From Propionibacteriales bacterium (GTDB lineage: Bacteria > Actinomycetota > Actinomycetes > Propionibacteriales > Nocardioidaceae): a stretch of DNA of 64,000 bases. Below the pieces are notes generated by a model. The model was not told where the DNA came from and did not search any database. It saw nothing but the letters and a program-made list of their open reading frames with translations. The translations under genes were made by a program, and so were the position numbers. The stretch spans positions 1-64,000 of the forward strand of contig JAPLCC010000019.1 of the NCBI GenBank assembly GCA_026392415.1, written 5' to 3'. This document shows positions 18,941-25,859 of the stretch, piece after piece (the first letter of the stretch is position 1; the number at the start of each line of letters is the position of its first letter).

Positions 18941-19058
18941 GATCCCCCCTGAACTGGTGCCACGTTCGGAGATTAGGAGCGGGCTGCCGGGCCGTCCCCC
19001 GAATGGCGGATTCTGCTGCCATCGATAGTGAGGACACCCCCGGCCATCGCCGTGTCGT

Positions 19059-19074
19059 ACGAACACCTGTTCGA
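19059..19074. promoter_or_regulatory. SOS (LexA) box upstream of AlkB-like gene
   Basis: ACGAACACCTGTTCGA differs by one base from the actinobacterial LexA consensus TCGAAC-N4-GTTCGA. It is followed by TAGGCT at 19083-19088, a plausible -10 box, and by ATG 19097, so the operator lies where LexA would block RNA polymerase. Confidence 0.75.
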
Positions 19075-19096
19075 TCGACGGGTTAGGCTCATCACC

Positions 19097-19720
19097 ATGG
19101 CAGTCGACTTCCAGAGCAGCCTCTTCGAGACGGTCGCGCCCGACCCGACCACGCACATCGAACGGCGCGAGCTCAGCAGCGGCGCCTGGGTCGACGTCGC
19201 CCGCAACTGGCTCACCGATGCCGACGACGTCTTCGCAGCCCTGGTGCGCGACGTCCCCTGGCGCGCGGAGCGCCGGTCGATGTACGACCGCGTGGTCGAC
19301 GTCCCACGGCTGGTCCACACCTACATGATCGGCGACGAGCTCCCCCACCCGGCGCTGACGACCGCCCGGGAGGTGCTGACCGCCCGCTACGCCGAGGAGC
19401 TCGGAGAGCCCTTCCGCACGGCCGGGTGCTGCTACTACCGCGACGGGCGCGACAGCGTCGCCTGGCACGGCGACACGATCGGGCGCGGCTCGACGCACGA
19501 CACGATGGTGGCGATCGTTTCCGTCGGCGATCCCCGCAAGCTGCATCTGCGGCCACGCGATGCAGAACGACGCAGCGAGGGCCTGGTGGTGGAGATGGGT
19601 CACGGCGACCTGGTCGTCATGGGGGGCTCGTGCCAACGCACCTGGGAGCACGCCGTCCCGAAGGTGGCGTCGGCCGGGCCGCGGATCTCGGTCCAGTTCC
19701 GACCCTTCGGCGTCTTCTAG
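19097..19720 (+). CDS. AlkB-like 2OG-Fe(II) dioxygenase
   Basis: A 207-residue protein of the AlkB family, which removes alkyl groups from DNA or RNA bases using 2-oxoglutarate, Fe(II) and O2. The iron ligands appear as WHGDTIGRGS near residue 123 (H-x-D) and WEHAVPKV near 186 (distal His). PRISVQFRPFGVF at the end supplies the two arginines that bind 2-oxoglutarate. CYYRDGRDSVAWH is the conserved strand before the H-x-D. ATG 19097 sits just downstream of an SOS box and a -10 element, so it is probably induced by DNA damage. Confidence 0.9.
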   Translation: MAVDFQSSLFETVAPDPTTHIERRELSSGAWVDVARNWLTDADDVFAALVRDVPWRAERRSMYDRVVDVPRLVHTYMIGDELPHPALTTAREVLTARYAEELGEPFRTAGCCYYRDGRDSVAWHGDTIGRGSTHDTMVAIVSVGDPRKLHLRPRDAERRSEGLVVEMGHGDLVVMGGSCQRTWEHAVPKVASAGPRISVQFRPFGVF

Positions 19721-20136
19721 CCCTCGTCTCCGGGGGTCTGCTCCTGCGCCGCCAGCTCGGCGTCCGAGCGAAGGATGCAGAACTCGTTGCCCTCAGGGTC
19801 GGTGAGGATCACCCAGCCGGAGCCGGGTCCATGGATCCCACGATGGTCGGCGACCTGGGTGGCGCCGTACTCCACAAGACGCGCCACTTCCTCGTCGCGG
19901 GTCAGCTCGCGCGGGCGCAGGTCGAAGTGGACACGGTTCTTCACCGACTTGGCGTCGGGGACCTCGAGGAAGAGGATCTCGTGGCCGGATTCCGGGTCGC
20001 GGATCATGCACTCCACGTGACCGGGCAGGTTCGGATCACCGTCGATGTCGACGTAGCCGAGCACCGGCTTCCACCACTCCGAGAGTTCGTAGGCGTTGAG
20101 GCTGTCGACCGTGGTGTGCGAGATGTACGACGTCAT
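19717..20136 (-). CDS. VOC-family (glyoxalase/bleomycin-resistance-like) protein
   Basis: A 139-residue protein with the vicinal-oxygen-chelate fold. NAYELSEWWKPVLGYVDI is the typical first beta-alpha unit and VHFDLRPRELTRDEEVARL and GSGWVILTDPEGNEFCIL mark the second half. Members range from metal enzymes to drug-binding proteins; this subtype is common and uncharacterised in actinobacteria. The stop overlaps the end of the convergent AlkB-like gene by 4 bases. Confidence 0.85.
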   Translation of the reverse strand: MTSYISHTTVDSLNAYELSEWWKPVLGYVDIDGDPNLPGHVECMIRDPESGHEILFLEVPDAKSVKNRVHFDLRPRELTRDEEVARLVEYGATQVADHRGIHGPGSGWVILTDPEGNEFCILRSDAELAAQEQTPGDEG

Positions 20137-20192
20137 GCAGCCACTCTCACCGGTGGCCGCAGCGACGACAACCCGATTTCCGGCCCGCCCGG

Positions 20193-20999
20193 TCAGGGGG
20201 TGACCGACGCCGTCGGCTCGACTGAGTCGGTGGGCTGGGTCGGCGTCTCGGTCACGGTGACGGTCTCGGTCGGCGTCTCGGGGCTCGTCGGCTCGGTCGC
20301 GTCGGTCGGGGTGGCCGAGGACTCCTCCGTCGGGTCGGTCGAGTCGCTCTCGGTCGGACTCGTGGTGGAGTCCGTCGGCGTGACCGGTTCCTTCGGTGCA
20401 TCGGGCTCGGTGCGGTCGCCGAAGATCCCGGTGATCGAGGTGCGGTCGTCATCGGTGCCGCCGGTGATCGTGGAGACGCTCTTCCCGGCGAGCAGTTCGA
20501 CGATGCTGATGACCGCCAGCGACAGCACGAAGACCGTGACCGCAACGATCGCGATCCGGCGCCAGGGCAGTTGCGCCCAGCGACTCGGCGCCTCCTCGAC
20601 GACAGGACCGGAAGCAGACTCCGGTTGGTCGACGTCCGGGTCGAGTGCACTGCTGGCCTCGTCGAGTCGCTCACGGGCGCGGGCCACGTCCTGCTCGGCA
20701 CGAGGGCTGTCGGGTCGGCGTTCGGCCCTGCGCAGGTCCTGTTCGGCCAGGTTCACCTTCTGCAGTGCAAGTGCCTGGACCTCCACCATCCGCCGCCGGC
20801 TGGACTGGATCCCCTGCTTGTAGAGGGCCGTGCTCACGGTCGCCACGACGCTGCCGAGCGCCGCGCCGATGAGGGTGCCGGCCGCGCCGAGGGTCGAGAG
20901 CAGCACCGCCACCGTCACGGCCGCAGCAGCGCCCGCGAAGGTGGCCGGCCAGTCGATCGGGGACCGGGCCTCCTCCTGCGCGAGCTTCTCCTGGACCAT
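20193..20999 (-). CDS. two-segment membrane protein with Thr/Pro/Ser-rich tail
   Basis: A 268-residue protein of no known family. An N-terminal amphipathic stretch leads into a Gly/Ala hydrophobic hairpin (residues ~20-55, FAGAAAAVTVAVLLSTLGAA). A charged, probably coiled-coil segment follows (~65-120, LQKVNLAEQDLRRAERR), then a second membrane helix (~147-170, IAIVAVTVFVLSLAVISIVE). The ~90-residue tail is made of Thr, Pro, Ser, Glu and Asp (repeats such as TETVTVTETPTQPTDS) and should be extracellular, cell-wall spanning and disordered. It lies 13 bases downstream of the CysQ-like gene and may be co-transcribed. Confidence 0.75.
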   Translation of the reverse strand: MVQEKLAQEEARSPIDWPATFAGAAAAVTVAVLLSTLGAAGTLIGAALGSVVATVSTALYKQGIQSSRRRMVEVQALALQKVNLAEQDLRRAERRPDSPRAEQDVARARERLDEASSALDPDVDQPESASGPVVEEAPSRWAQLPWRRIAIVAVTVFVLSLAVISIVELLAGKSVSTITGGTDDDRTSITGIFGDRTEPDAPKEPVTPTDSTTSPTESDSTDPTEESSATPTDATEPTSPETPTETVTVTETPTQPTDSVEPTASVTP

Positions 21000-21012
21000 G
21001 ACCGGCGTCGGT

Positions 21013-21804
21013 TCAGTCAGTGCCGTGGGCAGCGATGAACGCGAGGATCTGCTCGGACAGCTCCGGCCGGCACACGATCACGTCAGGGAGGTAGACATCG
21101 GCCTGGTTGTAGACCAGCTCGCTGCCATCGACCCGCGAGGTGAACAGGCCCGCGGCGCGAGCGACCGCCACCGGAGCTGCCGAGTCCCACTCGTACTGAC
21201 CACCCGCGTGCACATAGGCGTCGGCGACGTCGCGGACCACGGACATCATCTTCACGCCGGCCGAGCCCATCGGCACCAGCTCGGCGTCGATCTCCTCCGC
21301 AAGCGCCTGCACGAACGCCGGCGGGCGGGTGCGGGAGACGGCGATGCGCGGACGCTGGGAGGTGCGCTCCGGCACCACGGGCGGCGTACCGGTGCTGAAG
21401 GTCTCCCCCAGCACCGGCTGCGCCACGGCGCCGGCGATCAGGGTGCCTGCCTGCCACAGCGCGACGTGGACGGCCCAGTCGTCGCGGGGCGGCTCGGAGA
21501 ACTCGCGGGTGCCGTCGAGCGGGTCGACGATCCAGACCTTGTCGGCGCGGAGCCGGGCGTCCTTGTCGGCGGCGTTCTCGAGCGCTTCCTCGGACAACAC
21601 GGCGTCGTCGGGTCGGTACGTCGCGAGCAGGTCCATCAACAAGACGTGCGCAGCGCGGTCGCCGGCGTCCTTGAGGGCCTTGCCCTCGAGCCCCTCGGCA
21701 CGCACCTCGAGCAGCAACTGCCCGGCGGCGTCGGCCAGCCAGGCCGCGAGGAGATGGTCGTCGGCAACAACGTCAGCGGGGGGCACACCGGGCTCGAAGG
21801 TCAC
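21013..21804 (-). CDS. cysQ: CysQ-like 3'(2'),5'-bisphosphate nucleotidase / inositol monophosphatase family
   Basis: A 263-residue Mg2+-dependent, Li+-sensitive phosphatase-family protein. LSEEALENA near residue 70, WIVDPLDGTREF near 92 (the D-P-x-D-G-T metal motif) and WDSAAPVAVARAAG near 205 (the W-D-x-A motif) are all present. CysQ enzymes remove the 3'-phosphate from pAp left by sulfate assimilation; some relatives use inositol or fructose phosphates, so the exact substrate is uncertain. Downstream, the two-segment membrane protein follows after 13 bases. The 21-nt repeat array lies directly upstream of its start at 21804. Confidence 0.88.
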   Translation of the reverse strand: MTFEPGVPPADVVADDHLLAAWLADAAGQLLLEVRAEGLEGKALKDAGDRAAHVLLMDLLATYRPDDAVLSEEALENAADKDARLRADKVWIVDPLDGTREFSEPPRDDWAVHVALWQAGTLIAGAVAQPVLGETFSTGTPPVVPERTSQRPRIAVSRTRPPAFVQALAEEIDAELVPMGSAGVKMMSVVRDVADAYVHAGGQYEWDSAAPVAVARAAGLFTSRVDGSELVYNQADVYLPDVIVCRPELSEQILAFIAAHGTD

Positions 21805-21825
21805 CGGGGCAGCCTAGCGATCCCC

Positions 21826-21974
21826 GAATGGGGGTTTGCCACCGCCGAGTGGGGGGATTGTTCCGCCGACTGGGCAGTTTGTCCGACCGAGTGGGCACCT
21901 TTGCTCCAACAGCAGGTACCAAGTGCCCATTCGATCGGACAAAGCCCCTACTCGGCGGAGCAAGACCCCTACTC
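21826..21974. repeat. 21-nt repeat array, four direct and three inverted units
   Basis: Four imperfect 21-mers in one direction start at 21826, 21847, 21868 and 21889 (pattern GAnTGGGnnnTTTGnCCnCC). After an 11-nt centre, three more lie in the opposite direction, at 21915-21932 (18 nt), 21933-21953 and 21954-21974. The two halves can pair into a long interrupted stem. The array fills the space between the pth stop (21979) and the CysQ-like start (21804). One degenerate stray unit lies at 19001-19020 after a similar run of Cs. A role as attenuator, insulator or REP-like element is possible. Confidence 0.85.
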
Positions 21975-21978
21975 GCGG

Positions 21979-22578
21979 TCAGGAGTTGAAGCGCTGCTGG
22001 GTCTTCTCGAGACCGTCGTTGACGAGGGACTCGACGGCGTCGGCGGCGGTGTCCACCTGGAAGGGCAGTTCCTTGCGCTCGGTGCTGGAGTAGTTCGACA
22101 GCACGAAGTCGGCGACGTCCTGGCGGCCGGACGGGCGGCCGATCCCGGCGCGGACCCGGTAGAAATCGCCCGTGCCCAGCGAGGAACGCATCGACTTGAG
22201 GCCGTTGTGGCCGTTGTCGCCGCCACCGAGCTTGCTCCGCAGGGTGCCGAAGTCGATGTCCAGCTCGTCGTGGATCGCGATGATCCGATCGGCCGGCACC
22301 TTGTAGAAGGTGGCGAGCGCCTTGACCGTGCCACCCGACTCGTTCATGTACGAACGGGCCTTGGCGAGCACCACCCGCGGCGCAGGCGTGCCGGGAGCCC
22401 CGAAGCGGCCCTCGACGACGTCGGCACGACCGGTCTTGTGGGCGCGGAAACCGCTGCCCATCCGGCGCGCGAGCTCGTCGACGACCAGATGGCCGATGTT
22501 GTGCCGGTGCCCGGCGTACGACGGGCCGGGGTTGCCGAGACCGACGACGAGCCAGACATCGGCGCTGCTTGCGTCCAC
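21979..22578 (-). CDS. pth: peptidyl-tRNA hydrolase
   Basis: A 199-residue Pth, which releases peptides from dropped-off peptidyl-t[23 protein letters not shown] opens the fold and includes the catalytic His and Asn, then [11 protein letters not shown] and [20 protein letters not shown] follow with the catalytic Asp, and GHNGLKSM closes the site. GTG 22578 has a good AGGAG site 9 bases upstream. A GTG at 22704, coupled to the rplY stop, would add 42 residues but would place a 13-bp terminator hairpin inside the gene, so it is rejected. The rplY-pth order is common in bacteria. Confidence 0.93.
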   Translation of the reverse strand: MDASSADVWLVVGLGNPGPSYAGHRHNIGHLVVDELARRMGSGFRAHKTGRADVVEGRFGAPGTPAPRVVLAKARSYMNESGGTVKALATFYKVPADRIIAIHDELDIDFGTLRSKLGGGDNGHNGLKSMRSSLGTGDFYRVRAGIGRPSGRQDVADFVLSNYSSTERKELPFQVDTAADAVESLVNDGLEKTQQRFNS

Positions 22579-22633
22579 GTCTTCGGTCTCCTCGTTCTCC
22601 TCGGCCGCCTCAGCCCGGGCGGGTACGGCGAAA

Positions 22634-22663
22634 CTCCCCGGCGCGATTGCTCGCGCCGGGGAG
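22634..22663 (-). terminator. rplY terminator or attenuator before pth
   Basis: A perfect 13-bp stem (CTCCCCGGCGCGA and its complement) with a 4-nt loop, followed on the minus strand by TTT. It lies 38 bases after the rplY stop and 56 bases before the pth start. Confidence 0.8.
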
Positions 22664-22700
22664 ATCAGTCGGCCCAGAAACCACCTGAGCCGGCCGAAGG

Positions 22701-23339
22701 TCACTCGCTGTCGCCACCCTCGGCGGACTCAGCGGGGGCGTCGCCCTCAGCAGCGGCGTCGCCCTCGGCGGCAACCTCTTCGTCGCCGGTGTCGCTGTCC
22801 TGGGCACCGGTGACGTTGACGATCAGGGTCTCCGGGTCGGTCACCAGCGTGGTGCCCTTCGGGAGCTCGATCTGGCCGGCGAGGAACTGGGTGCCGGCGA
22901 CGGCACCCTCGATGTTGACCTCGAACGACTCGGGGATGGCGGTGGCGTCGGCCTCGACCTGGATGGTCTGGTTCTCGGTGACCACCAGGGTGTCGGAGTC
23001 GGCCTCGCCGACGACGACGATCTGGACGTCGACGGTCGCCTTGTCGCCGAGGACGACGGCGACGAAGTCGACGTGCTCGAGCACGCGGCGGACCGGGTCG
23101 ACCTGGACCTGCTTGGTCAGGGCGAGCTGCTTCTTGCCCTCGATCTCGAGCTCGAGGAGCGCGTTCGCGCCGCCGTGCTTGAGCGCCATCATCGTCTCGT
23201 GGCCCGGGAGGGTGACGTGGATCGGGTCGTTGCCGTGCCCGTAGATGACCGCGGGGATCTTGTTCTCGCGGCGGATGCGGCGGGCAGCGCCCTTGCCGAA
23301 CTCGTCGCGGACCTCGGCCTTGATCTTCTCGGTGCTCAT
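22701..23339 (-). CDS. rplY: ribosomal protein bL25, CTC (general stress) form
   Basis: A 212-residue bL25 of the long CTC type. Residues 1-95 are the 5S-rRNA-binding domain ([20 protein letters not shown]). Residues 96-180 are the beta-rich TL5/CTC extension. The last ~35 residues form an acidic, Ala/Glu/Asp-rich tail with two near-repeats ([13 protein letters not shown]), an actinobacterial feature. ATG 23339 is preceded by AGGAGA. It is separated from pth by a strong hairpin, so the pair may be partly uncoupled. The leader upstream holds another stable stem at 23392-23433. Confidence 0.95.
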   Translation of the reverse strand: MSTEKIKAEVRDEFGKGAARRIRRENKIPAVIYGHGNDPIHVTLPGHETMMALKHGGANALLELEIEGKKQLALTKQVQVDPVRRVLEHVDFVAVVLGDKATVDVQIVVVGEADSDTLVVTENQTIQVEADATAIPESFEVNIEGAVAGTQFLAGQIELPKGTTLVTDPETLIVNVTGAQDSDTGDEEVAAEGDAAAEGDAPAESAEGGDSE

Positions 23340-23592
23340 GGGAAATCTCCTGGATCGTCTGGGTCTCGGTGGGAGCCCCGGAGAACAGGAGCGCCGCGCT
23401 TCCCTCACCCGGTGACCGGCAGGGCGCGCGGCGTCGTGACTAACTACGAGCCGGCCCAGTCGATCACGGAGTCACAGAAGCGGGAGCTCCCTCGCCGAGG
23501 CAACCGGAGAAGATTACCCACGGTCGCGGGCTACCGCGAAATTCCGGCTTCAGTGATGCGCGCCTGACCCGCAGAGCTCCCGAGTTTCTGTC
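23340..23592. other. rplY leader and intergenic region
   Basis: The non-coding stretch between rplY and the ATPase gene totals 308 bases, counting the operator that follows. It holds the rplY leader. CGCCGCGC at 23392-23399 can pair with GCGCGGCG at 23426-23433, and TAATCT on the minus strand near 23515 is a possible -10 element. No small ORF with a convincing ribosome-binding site or known RNA motif was seen. Confidence 0.4.
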
Positions 23593-23631
23593 GATACTTT
23601 CTTATACTGTGTCGAAGTATAAAGATGTATC
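23593..23631. promoter_or_regulatory. nested dyad operator/promoter of the ATPase gene
   Basis: TTATACT (23602-23608) and AGTATAA (23616-23622) form a perfect 7-bp dyad around a 7-nt centre. It is nested inside GATAC (23593-23597) and GTATC (23627-23631), with 4-nt gaps on both sides. TATACT is also a near-consensus -10 box. The tract is AT-rich against a very GC-rich background and ends 16 bases before the ATPase ATG. Confidence 0.7.
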
Positions 23632-23647
23632 ACGCTCGGGAGGCACG

Positions 23648-24820
23648 ATGCCGAACAACCCCTACACCCCCGGCCAGGTGCCGCGGATCCTCGCCGGCCG
23701 CACCGCCGAGATGCGACGGATCGAGGGTCTCCTTGGTCGCGTCGCGACGTTCGGGGAGCTGGGCGGACCGCTGCTCGCCTTCCACGCGCCTCGCGGCATC
23801 GGCAAGACCTCGTTGCTGCGCGCCGGTCAACGCCGGGCCGTGGAGTCCGGCTTCGTCACCGCCTGGGTCGCGTGCTCTCGCCAGCAGCCCGTGCTCTCGG
23901 AGATCGCGCACAGCATTGGCCGCGCACTCGAGCGCGCGGACGCCGTACCCGGTGGCGCTGCGGGAAACCGGTGGCGTGGCCAGCTCGAGCGGCTGACCGT
24001 GGAGGTCGGATTCCCGGGCGCGAAGGTCCAGGCCGAGGTGGCGCGCAAGGAGGCGTCGCCGGCGCCGCTGGCGGCGGTCGGCGTCCTGGAGTCACTGCTG
24101 CACGAGGCGGCGTCCTCGGTGCGGAGCAGAGGAGGCGCCGGCCTGCTGCTCCTCCTCGACGAACTGCACACCGCCTCCCCCGAGGAGATGTCCGTCATCC
24201 TCAACACCCTGCAGAACCTCGATGGCGAACGCGCGGAGAATCCTCTGGCAGCGATCGCCGCCGGCCTCCCCGTCACACCGGAGGCGCTGACGCGCGCCGC
24301 GACCTTCGGCGAGCGCAGCACGTTCGTCTCGCTCGACGTGCTCTCGAAGGTCGATGCCCGGGCCGCCCTCGTGGCGCCGGCCGAAGCCGAGGGCGTCGGC
24401 TGGACCGAGGCCGCGCTCACCGCGATCGTGGACGAGTCGCGCGGCTATCCCTACCTGCTCCAGCTGCTCGGCAGCACGACCTGGGAGGCGGCGGCACCGG
24501 ACGACGGCTCCGTCCTGACCCTCCCCGCGGTGAAGCGCGGCCTGCCGGTGGCGCGCGACCAGATCGCCGCGATGCACCGTGCGCGCTGGGGCGCGGCCTC
24601 GCATCTGGAGCAACGGTTCCTTGCAGCAATGGCCGCCGCCGGCGACGGCAACGTCACCCGCGCCGCCATCGCCGCGGCCATGGGCGTGGACTCCCGCGCG
24701 ATCAGCGTCCCGCGCGAACGCCTGATCGAGAAAGGCGTGATCGAGCCCGTCGGCCATGGCTTGGTCCGCTTCACCCTGCCCGGATTCGGCGCGTTCGTGC
24801 GTGGCCTCGACGACGCGTGA
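23648..24820 (+). CDS. AAA-type ATPase with C-terminal winged helix
   Basis: A 390-residue P-loop ATPase. It opens with NPYTPGQVPRILAGR, a typical lead-in of prokaryotic Cdc6/STAND-like ATPases. Walker A is APRGIGKTSLLRAG at 47-60 and Walker B LLLLLDELHTAS near 175. SRGYPYLLQLLG near 270 is the sensor-2 region. Residues ~320-385 form a winged helix (LEQRFLAAMAAAGDGNVTRA, then LIEKGVIEPVGHGLVRFTLP). It resembles ATPases of mobile or defence modules, but no partner effector is adjacent. Its dyad promoter suggests autoregulation or control by an unlinked repressor. Confidence 0.85.
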   Translation: MPNNPYTPGQVPRILAGRTAEMRRIEGLLGRVATFGELGGPLLAFHAPRGIGKTSLLRAGQRRAVESGFVTAWVACSRQQPVLSEIAHSIGRALERADAVPGGAAGNRWRGQLERLTVEVGFPGAKVQAEVARKEASPAPLAAVGVLESLLHEAASSVRSRGGAGLLLLLDELHTASPEEMSVILNTLQNLDGERAENPLAAIAAGLPVTPEALTRAATFGERSTFVSLDVLSKVDARAALVAPAEAEGVGWTEAALTAIVDESRGYPYLLQLLGSTTWEAAAPDDGSVLTLPAVKRGLPVARDQIAAMHRARWGAASHLEQRFLAAMAAAGDGNVTRAAIAAAMGVDSRAISVPRERLIEKGVIEPVGHGLVRFTLPGFGAFVRGLDDA

Positions 24821-24844
24821 ATTGCGATAGTCCCTGCGGAACGG

Positions 24845-25825
24845 TCAGGCGTGGCCGTCGAACATGGACGTGACCGAGCCGTCCTCGAAGACCTCGCGAA
24901 TCGCCCGGGCGACGAGCGGCGCGATCGACAGGGTGGTGAGCTTGTCGAACTGCTTCTCGGCCGGCACGGGCAGCGTGTTGGTGATGACCACCTCGACGGC
25001 GGTGCTGTTCTTGAGCCGGTCGACCGCGGGCTCGGACAGGATCGCGTGGGTGGCGGCGATGACCACGCCGGCAGCGCCCTCGGCCATCAAGGCCTCGGCG
25101 GCCTTCACGATCGTGCCACCGGTGTCGATCATGTCGTCGGTCAGGACGCAGATCCGGTCCTTGACCTCACCGACGACGCGGTTGGCGACGGTCTCGTTGG
25201 GCCGGTCGGTACGACGGGTCTTGTGGATGAACGCCAGCGGCGCACCACCGAGACGGGCGGACCAGCGCTCGGCCACCTTGATCCGGCCGGCGTCCGGCGA
25301 GACCACGGCCAGCGGCTGGTCGCCGTACTTGGACTTGATGTAGTCGGCGAGCAGCGGCAGCGCCATCAGATGGTCGACGGGACCGTCGAAGAAACCCTGC
25401 AGCTGGTCGGCGTGCAGGTCGACGGTGATGATCCGGTCGGCGCCAGCGCACTTGAACATGTCGGCGATCAGGCGCGCCGAGATCGGCTCGCGGCCGCGGT
25501 GCTTCTTGTCCTGGCGGCTGTAGCCCCAGAACGGCATGACCACGGTGATCCGCTTCGCGGACGCGCGCTTGAGCGCATCGACCATGATCAGGTGCTCCAT
25601 GATCCACTCGTTGATCGGAGTGGTGTGGCTCTGGATCACGAACGCGTCGCAGCCGCGGACGGACTCCTCGTAGCGGACGTAGATCTCGCCGTTGGCGAAC
25701 TCGTAGGCCTGGGTCGGCACGAGCGGCTGGCCCAGGAGGTCGGCGACCTGATCGGCCAGCTCGGGGTGGGCACGTCCTGAGAAGAGCATCATGTTCTTCT
25801 CGGTCGTCTTCTTCAGACCGCTCAC
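24845..25825 (-). CDS. prs: ribose-phosphate pyrophosphokinase (PRPP synthetase)
   Basis: A 326-residue class I PRPP synthetase, making phosphoribosyl pyrophosphate from ribose 5-phosphate and ATP for nucleotide, His and Trp synthesis. NGEIYVRYEESVRGCD, VVMPFWGYSRQDKKHRGREP (ATP flexible loop), VSPDAGRIKVAERW and the PRPP-binding VLTDDMIDTGGTI are conserved. GTG 25825 gives the standard length; the longer open frame upstream runs into glmU. It lies 34 bases after glmU, the usual glmU-prs order. Confidence 0.97.
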   Translation of the reverse strand: MSGLKKTTEKNMMLFSGRAHPELADQVADLLGQPLVPTQAYEFANGEIYVRYEESVRGCDAFVIQSHTTPINEWIMEHLIMVDALKRASAKRITVVMPFWGYSRQDKKHRGREPISARLIADMFKCAGADRIITVDLHADQLQGFFDGPVDHLMALPLLADYIKSKYGDQPLAVVSPDAGRIKVAERWSARLGGAPLAFIHKTRRTDRPNETVANRVVGEVKDRICVLTDDMIDTGGTIVKAAEALMAEGAAGVVIAATHAILSEPAVDRLKNSTAVEVVITNTLPVPAEKQFDKLTTLSIAPLVARAIREVFEDGSVTSMFDGHA

Positions 25826-25859
25826 GCGAGTGACTCCCCTGGGTCGCCGGAAGTGATGC

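Noticed and set aside
21826..21974. Possible CRISPR array
   Set aside because: The 21-nt units are contiguous with no spacers, vary in sequence and change orientation in the middle; no cas genes are present.
20830..23244. Long plus-strand frame through the CysQ-like, pth and rplY genes
   Set aside because: It crosses several well-supported minus-strand genes and the 21-nt repeats; a seven-residue repeat in it merely reflects the DNA repeat.
23340..23592. Riboswitch or small gene in the rplY leader
   Set aside because: Stable stems are visible but no known riboswitch core, and no short ORF with a convincing ribosome-binding site.
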